Source: NAK82 sp036172345 | GTDB lineage: Bacteria > Chloroflexota > Anaerolineae > 4572-78 > NAK82 | Assembly (NCBI GenBank): GCA_036172345.1 | Contig: JASFBB010000095.1 | Span: 1 to 18,802 of the forward strand | Direction: 5' to 3' | DNA: 18,802 bases | Shown here: positions 14,514 to 18,802 of the stretch, piece by piece | Layout: each line of letters begins with the position of its first letter | Position numbering within the stretch: the first letter of the stretch is position 1 | Translations under genes and position numbers: made by a program | Notes under the pieces: model-generated | The model's database searches: none | Told to the model about the DNA's origin: nothing | The model's input: the letters and a program-made list of their open reading frames with translations, nothing else

Positions 14514-15455
14514 TCATATGCGGGTGCGAAACCATTCAATGGTGCGGCGCAGCCCCTCTTCTAAGCTCACCTGAGGTTGCCAGCCCAGCAAAGTGCGCGC
14601 GCGTGTGATGTCAGGTTTGCGCACTTTGGGGTCATCCCGCACGCGCACGTCTTCCGGCTGCACAAAAACGATAGATGAACGGCTGCCGCTCAGTGTGATG
14701 ATCTTGTGCGCGAATTCCAAGATGCTCATTTCGTCAGGGTTGCCTAAGTTGAGCGGCTCGGTCACGTTTGACTCAAGCAGTCGACAGATGCCTTCGATCA
14801 AATCGCTCACATAACAGAAGCTGCGCGTCTGGCTGCCATCTCCGAAGACGGTGAGCGGTTCGCCACGCAGCGCCTGGGCAACGAAATTGGGCACCACACG
14901 CCCGTCGTTGAGGCGCATACGTGGTCCATAAGTGTTAAAGATGCGCGCGATGCGCGTGTCCACCCCATGTGCCCGATGATAGGCCATGGTCATAGCTTCG
15001 GCGAAACGTTTCGCTTCATCGTATACGCCACGCGGCCCGATCGGGTTGACATTGCCCCAATAGTCCTCGCGCTGGGGATGTACGAGCGGGTCGCCATATA
15101 CTTCGGAAGTTGAAGCTAACAGAAAACGCGCTTTTTTATCCTTAGCAAGTCCAAGCGCCTTATGGGTGCCCAAGGCACCCACTTTGAGCGTCTGAATAGG
15201 ATATTCCAGATAGTCAATCGGGCTGGCCGGTGAGGCAAAATGCAGCACGGCATCCAGATGCCCTTCGATAAAGATATAGTTAGTTACATCATGTTTGATG
15301 AAAAGAAAGCGCTCGTGGCCGGCCAAGTGGGCGATATTGGCCGTGCTGCCGGTAATGAGGTTGTCCATACAGATCACCTCGTGGCCACGTGCCAGCAGAT
15401 AATCGCACAAATGAGAGCCCAAAAAACCGGCGCCACCGGTAATCAATATACGCAT
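14514..15455 (-). CDS. SDR-family UDP-glucuronate decarboxylase-like (UXS) enzyme
   Basis: A 313-residue extended short-chain dehydrogenase. N-terminal NAD-binding 'TGGAGFLG' (6-13) and the catalytic motif Tyr145-x3-Lys149 in 'GVYDEAKRFAE', with 'LLASTSEVYGDP' before it. The stretch 'PRMRLNDGRVVPNFVAQALR' and 'FGDGSQTRSFCYVSDLI' is typical of bacterial UDP-glucuronate decarboxylases, which convert UDP-glucuronate to UDP-xylose for polysaccharide synthesis; a related nucleotide-sugar 4,6-dehydratase or epimerase is the main alternative. The ATG at 15455 (AAGGGA, 8-base spacer) starts the Rossmann fold; the longer upstream frame is non-homologous. It begins the gene pair with the family 2 glycosyltransferase. 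Confidence 0.92.
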   Translation of the reverse strand: MRILITGGAGFLGSHLCDYLLARGHEVICMDNLITGSTANIAHLAGHERFLFIKHDVTNYIFIEGHLDAVLHFASPASPIDYLEYPIQTLKVGALGTHKALGLAKDKKARFLLASTSEVYGDPLVHPQREDYWGNVNPIGPRGVYDEAKRFAEAMTMAYHRAHGVDTRIARIFNTYGPRMRLNDGRVVPNFVAQALRGEPLTVFGDGSQTRSFCYVSDLIEGICRLLESNVTEPLNLGNPDEMSILEFAHKIITLSGSRSSIVFVQPEDVRVRDDPKVRKPDITRARTLLGWQPQVSLEEGLRRTIEWFRTRI

Positions 15456-15476
15456 CAGTCTATTCCCTTTCGTGTC

Positions 15477-15516
15477 ATTATACCGATAAGTATAGCGTGC
15501 TATTGCAAGCGGGCAA
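15477..15516 (-). promoter_or_regulatory. Candidate promoter(s) of the UXS-like gene
   Basis: On the minus strand, TTGCCC (15516-15511), 16 bases, TATACT (15494-15489). A perfect TATAAT (15482-15477) lies just downstream, with TTGCAA 20 bases before it. Either pair would give a short leader of about 15-30 bases. Confidence 0.45.
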
Positions 15517-15617
15517 ATAGAGGCACGGAAGCAGGATAGCTCAGGCAAAGTGCTACCGATGCGCACCGTTGGATATAGTTTTCCCAGGTTGCATGGTTAA
15601 TTGCTCAGTGGTAGGAT

Positions 15618-16256
15618 ATGTGCATCCTTCTTCGCGCAGAGGGGGCTCAGAGCGCTTTGAAGGATTCGCTCGGGCTGCGGTGTATTGCGCTTGCCGGGAT
15701 TTTCCTTGCGGGCTGCATTCTCGGTGCGGCAATATCTGCGGCATTGGTGATTGCGCTGGGCACCACTGGTTTATTCCTTGTCCCTAAATTGTCCTCTTCG
15801 CCTCTGAGCTGCACCTGTGTCCGCGACCTTGTGACCGTACAAACACCCACCCTTTCTCGGGCGACGCTCACCCTGATGGCAGTACAAGCGAACGCCTCGT
15901 GGCAGGATACCGGCATCAACGTAGCTCGTGGCGAAACAGTGAGGGTCGCTTATGTGTGTGGACGCTGGTGCCCTTGGACGGGATTCTGTCTGGACGGACG
16001 AGGATGTGTCAATGTGGATCCGGCTGTGTGCAGTCCCGACCCGGACGACCCAGCCAATTTCATCTCAGCTTTGCATGCCAGCTTGATCGCGCGCATTGGT
16101 GAAACCCCCGCCTTTCCTGTGGGCAACGCATTGACCTTCCAAGCTGCCCATAGTGGCCGGTTGCAGCTGCGCATCAACGACGTGCGTGTGGAGGACAATT
16201 CCGGCGCCATCGTTGTCCTAGTGGCCACAGGTGCGTGCGCGACGGATAATCCCTAA
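15618..16256 (+). CDS. Membrane-anchored protein with LecA/PA-IL-like beta-sandwich domain
   Basis: A 212-residue protein. One hydrophobic anchor at about 20-55 is followed by an outer linker and a beta-sandwich (about 84-205) resembling the PA-IL (LecA) galactose-binding fold: 'ASWQDTGINVARGETVRVAY', 'LIARIGETPAFPVG' and 'RLQLRINDVRVEDNSG'. The last of these corresponds to the loop that holds calcium and sugar in LecA. An unusual loop with five cysteines (114, 118, 124, 130, 138) sits where the relatives carry a shorter turn. Predicted to be displayed on the cell surface; sugar binding is inferred, not shown. The start is uncertain: ATG 15618 has no good ribosome binding site, and TTG 15657 would still include the anchor. 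It precedes the GT-C gene on the same strand. Confidence 0.65.
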   Translation: MCILLRAEGAQSALKDSLGLRCIALAGIFLAGCILGAAISAALVIALGTTGLFLVPKLSSSPLSCTCVRDLVTVQTPTLSRATLTLMAVQANASWQDTGINVARGETVRVAYVCGRWCPWTGFCLDGRGCVNVDPAVCSPDPDDPANFISALHASLIARIGETPAFPVGNALTFQAAHSGRLQLRINDVRVEDNSGAIVVLVATGACATDNP

Positions 16257-16273
16257 CCGCCGCTATCCCCAGG

Positions 16274-16301
16274 TTGAGCACTGGACGCACATCGCTATAA
16301 T
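16274..16301 (+). promoter_or_regulatory. Strong sigma-70 promoter driving a leaderless transcript
   Basis: TTGAGC (16274-16279), 16 bases, perfect TATAAT (16296-16301). The ATG of the GT-C gene begins at 16309, seven bases after the -10, i.e. at the expected transcription start, and there is no ribosome binding site. Confidence 0.65.
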
Positions 16302-16308
16302 GTAGGCC

Positions 16309-18321
16309 ATGAGGTATTTTTCAGATCCTTCCGTCGCGCATGATGGCAATCCTTCGCTATCCGTCCTCGCCTTATGGGACCTTTTGATCGCAGGGGCTTT
16401 AGCGGGTGTCAGCGCAGCCTTATACGTCCGCACGTGCGCTCCTTCCCTGCTTTTTGGAGACAGCGGAGAGTTCCAGTTCGTGCCCTACATCCTCGGCATC
16501 GCCCACCCTACCGGCTACCCCCTCTACGTGCTGCTCGGTTGGCTGTGGGGTCATCTGTTGCCGCTGGGGAATGTCGCTTATCGCATGAATCTGTTCTCCA
16601 GCTTTTGGGCGGCCATGACCGTCGGGATAAGCTATCTTTTGATGCAAAGCCTTATAATGCGCACTATCGGCGAACGTAGCCGCATCCTAACGCAGACGGC
16701 TGCCAGCATCGCCAGTGCCACTTTTGCTGTCTCCCAGACCTTCTGGGGGCAAGCGGTCATCGCCGAAGTGTACACGCTCAACGCATTCTTTGTGGTGTTG
16801 GTGCTTCTTCTCTTCTTACATTGGACACGGGCACCACTGCATCGAGGTCGTATCATGGTGCTCGCATTCACGTTTGGGCTCGCTTTGACCCATCACCGTA
16901 CGATCCTGGCATTGTTGCCAGGAATGTTCGTTTGTTCCTTGCTGTTGAGACAGAGCGGGTGCCAAGCCACTTCGGTTTCGCTGCCTCGTACACACGTCCT
17001 GTGGCGTGAGGGGATGATTGGGGTGGTATGTGTGCTGGTTCCTTCGCTGCTCTATCTGTATCTGCCACTGCGCGCTCCCCATGTGCCTTACACAACCCTT
17101 TCTCTGAGCCAGGAACAGCAGCTGGTGCTCTATGAAAATACTGGGCAAGGATTATTGGATCACATAACCGGGGCTATCTTCACAGAAAACCTGCGCCTTG
17201 GTGCCGATTTATGGGGTACGGTACCGAGCTGGACAACGCGTCTGGCAATGGTGACGGAATTGTTGCGCGGGCAATTCGGGCTGGTGGGTATCTGCCTGGC
17301 GTTCCTCGGATTGGCCCGGATGGTGTGGATGCGGCAATGGCCATGGTTGTCGCTGACCGCGCTCAGCTATGCCGTCGGAGTACTCTTTAACCTCATCTAT
17401 GTTATCGGGGATGTGGAGGTGCTTTACATCCCCTCTTATCTGCTGGTGACTCTTTGGGTGGGCATCGGCCTGGTCACTCTTGCGGAGATGGTAGCCCGAG
17501 TGGGCACGCGTTGGGCAGGATATGCCATGCTTCTGTTCAGCATGGCGCTTCCTATATGGCTTTTTACGCAACACCTGCCTCAAGTTGATCGTTCTTCCGA
17601 CGTGACGGCGGAGACAATGTGGCGCCCCATCCTGGAGCGTCCTATACCGTCCGGTGCCGTGTTGATCAGCAATGATCGCGATGAGATGATGCCCTTGTGG
17701 TACTACCAGTATGTGGAGGGTCAACGACGCGATTTGCTGGGGCTTTTTCCCCGCATCGTTAACGAACCGAGCTACAGGGATATCGGTGGAGTCTTGGACC
17801 AGGCAATTGCCAGTGGCAGGCCAGTCTTTCTGATCAAACCGATGCCAGGATTAGAGATAAAAGTGCAGTTGGAGCATGAGGAAGGGCTCGCCCCGTTGGT
17901 ACGAGTGGTGGGACGGGCAGCAACTCGATTACCTATGCACCTTATAGATGCCCGGCTGGATAGCCAGGTGCGTTTGATGGGCTATAACATTCCGACAACC
18001 ATAGCACGGGCCGGAGATACATTGGCGCTACAACTTTATTGGGAACCACTGCAATCGCTCCTACACAACTACACGTCTTATGTGCACGTAGTGGACGATC
18101 AGGGCAATCTCGTCGCTCAGAGCGATCATCTTCCGGGTGGTGTCTATTACCCCACTTCCCTCTGGAAACGAGGTGAGCAGCTCCTGGATGCGCATACGAT
18201 CACATTGCCCTCTACCGATCGGTTAGAGATATACCATCTTTGGGTGGGGATGTACTGCTATCCCACAATGCAACCTCTCGGCAGCGCGATTCGAATCGGC
18301 AGCGTAATGGTGACGAATTAA
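16309..18321 (+). CDS. DUF2723 GT-C family membrane glycosyltransferase
   Basis: A 670-residue polytopic membrane protein. The N-terminal DUF2723 signature 'LLFGDSGEFQFV' (Asp51, Glu54) and 'GIAHPTGYPLY' (His66-Pro67) lie in the first outer loop, as in GT-C transferases of the TMEM260/protein O-mannosyltransferase-like group that use polyprenyl-phosphate sugars. About ten membrane helices run to residue 420. A soluble C-terminal part follows (about 440-670), ending in a beta domain with 'LALQLYWEPL' and 'YTSYVHVVDDQGNLV'. It probably transfers a sugar to a protein or glycan outside the membrane; donor and acceptor unknown. Length and frame are intact. The stop overlaps the convergent TPR gene by three bases. 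Confidence 0.88.
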   Translation: MRYFSDPSVAHDGNPSLSVLALWDLLIAGALAGVSAALYVRTCAPSLLFGDSGEFQFVPYILGIAHPTGYPLYVLLGWLWGHLLPLGNVAYRMNLFSSFWAAMTVGISYLLMQSLIMRTIGERSRILTQTAASIASATFAVSQTFWGQAVIAEVYTLNAFFVVLVLLLFLHWTRAPLHRGRIMVLAFTFGLALTHHRTILALLPGMFVCSLLLRQSGCQATSVSLPRTHVLWREGMIGVVCVLVPSLLYLYLPLRAPHVPYTTLSLSQEQQLVLYENTGQGLLDHITGAIFTENLRLGADLWGTVPSWTTRLAMVTELLRGQFGLVGICLAFLGLARMVWMRQWPWLSLTALSYAVGVLFNLIYVIGDVEVLYIPSYLLVTLWVGIGLVTLAEMVARVGTRWAGYAMLLFSMALPIWLFTQHLPQVDRSSDVTAETMWRPILERPIPSGAVLISNDRDEMMPLWYYQYVEGQRRDLLGLFPRIVNEPSYRDIGGVLDQAIASGRPVFLIKPMPGLEIKVQLEHEEGLAPLVRVVGRAATRLPMHLIDARLDSQVRLMGYNIPTTIARAGDTLALQLYWEPLQSLLHNYTSYVHVVDDQGNLVAQSDHLPGGVYYPTSLWKRGEQLLDAHTITLPSTDRLEIYHLWVGMYCYPTMQPLGSAIRIGSVMVTN

Positions 18322-18684
18322 TTGCCACCTGATAACAGGTCCAGCGCGCGTGCCCGTAGCTGCCCTGTGCTATCCAGGTCCACGACGCGCAAGAAGGCTG
18401 ATCGGGCGTGTTCTCGAAGCCCAAGGATAAGATAGAATCGACCAAGATGGTAGTATGTGCTGACCTGCTGTGGATCTAACATGAGGGCACTGAGCAGGTG
18501 GAGGCGCGCTTGCTCCAAATCCCCGGCCAAGAAATACATCCATCCCAGCAGATCGCGCGCAGAAGCGTTCTGGGGTGCCATTTGGGCAGCCGTCTGGGCG
18601 GCAGTCAGTCCGCGATCGGCAACGTGCCACAAGCTATCCGCATAAAAGCGTGCCAAGGTCATCCGGATGTTCAAGTCTTGAGGT
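18318..18684 (-). CDS. TPR-repeat protein, C-terminal fragment
   Basis: The 3' end of a gene whose upstream part is missing. The frame reads two to three tetratricopeptide repeats ('SARDLLGWMYFLAGDLEQAR', 'VSTYYHLGRFYLILGLREHA') and ends at TAA 18320-18318. The frame stays open to an ATG at 18737, but bases beyond 18684 belong to the fold-back copy of the same gene in the opposite orientation, so those first 17 or so residues are not authentic. TPR domains mediate protein contacts. Proteins like this often accompany DUF2723 transferases in this kind of genome, which is an impression and not shown by the sequence. Confidence 0.7.
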
Positions 18685-18802
18685 GCTTGTGGCACGTTGC
18701 CGATCGCGGACTGACTGCCGCCCAGACGGCTGCCCAAATGGCACCCCAGAACGCTTCTGCGCGCGATCTGCTGGGATGGATGTATTTCTTGGCCGGGGAT
18801 TT
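18517..18802. repeat. Perfect 118-base inverted repeat at the right end (fold-back)
   Basis: Bases 18517-18634 and 18685-18802 are exact reverse complements with no mismatch, separated by 50 bases. The right arm ends exactly at the last base of the window, so the true arm may be longer. Both arms encode the same TPR segment on opposite strands. A natural duplication within coding sequence would rarely stay identical; a chimeric read, amplification fold-back or mis-joined contig end is more likely. Confidence 0.95.

Noticed and set aside
15589..15617. Promoter TTGCAT-17-TAGGAT directly before ATG 15618
   Set aside because: Weak matches, and the -10 abuts the start codon so transcription would begin inside the frame; would only work with a downstream start such as TTG 15657.
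18685..18802. A second TPR gene on the plus strand at the right end
   Set aside because: Exact reverse-complement copy of 18517-18634; treated as part of the fold-back and not an independent gene.

Overview
The window reads as part of a genome or metagenome contig from a free-living heterotrophic bacterium, most likely a member of the Chloroflexota (for example Anaerolineae or Caldilineae-like). The inference rests on four things: a Ccm cytochrome c maturation cluster that includes zinc-ribbon and carboxypeptidase-regulatory-like accessory proteins, an AcnA-type aconitase next to Der, a DUF2723 membrane glycosyltransferase with a C-terminal beta domain, and moderately high GC with promoters of ordinary sigma-70 type. 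No rRNA, tRNA, CRISPR array, insertion sequence or phage gene was seen. No stretch above 300 bases lacks a gene.

Region 1 (1-6870, all minus strand) is a cytochrome c maturation locus. In transcription order it holds a zinc-ribbon membrane protein (6870-5923), ccmE, ccmF, ccmH, a TlpA/CcmG thioredoxin, a CcmI-like zinc-ribbon protein, a 438-residue exported membrane protein and the first 42 codons of ccmA, which runs off the left edge. From ccmF onward the genes are 2 bases apart or overlap, mostly as ATGA, so they should be co-transcribed and translationally coupled. CcmE carries a CxxxY heme-handling motif instead of the usual histidine, yet CcmH and a CcmG-like thioredoxin are also encoded. 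That combination is the most interesting biology in the window.

Region 2 (6871-12711, plus strand) starts at a divergent promoter region and holds aconitase (acnA), the ribosome-assembly GTPase der with an unusual insertion after its first DTGG motif, a decayed F420/PPOX-family flavin-binding gene, a six-segment membrane protein and an overlapping MoaD-like sulfur-carrier gene ending in Gly-Gly.

Region 3 (12732-15455, minus strand) encodes a UDP-glucuronate decarboxylase-like SDR enzyme, a possible 42-residue ORF and a family 2 glycosyltransferase, which together look like a surface-polysaccharide unit. Downstream of these, with its own promoter, is a tiny membrane protein of about 55 residues whose stop codon overlaps the start of an FlK-like hotdog thioesterase.

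Region 4 (15618-18802) contains a membrane-anchored protein with a LecA/PA-IL-like beta-sandwich domain and a large DUF2723 GT-C glycosyltransferase that appears to be transcribed as a leaderless mRNA. A convergent TPR gene follows. The last 118 bases are an exact reverse complement of 18517-18634, so the right end folds back on itself. This is most simply an assembly or amplification artefact at a contig end, and the N-terminus of the TPR gene cannot be trusted.
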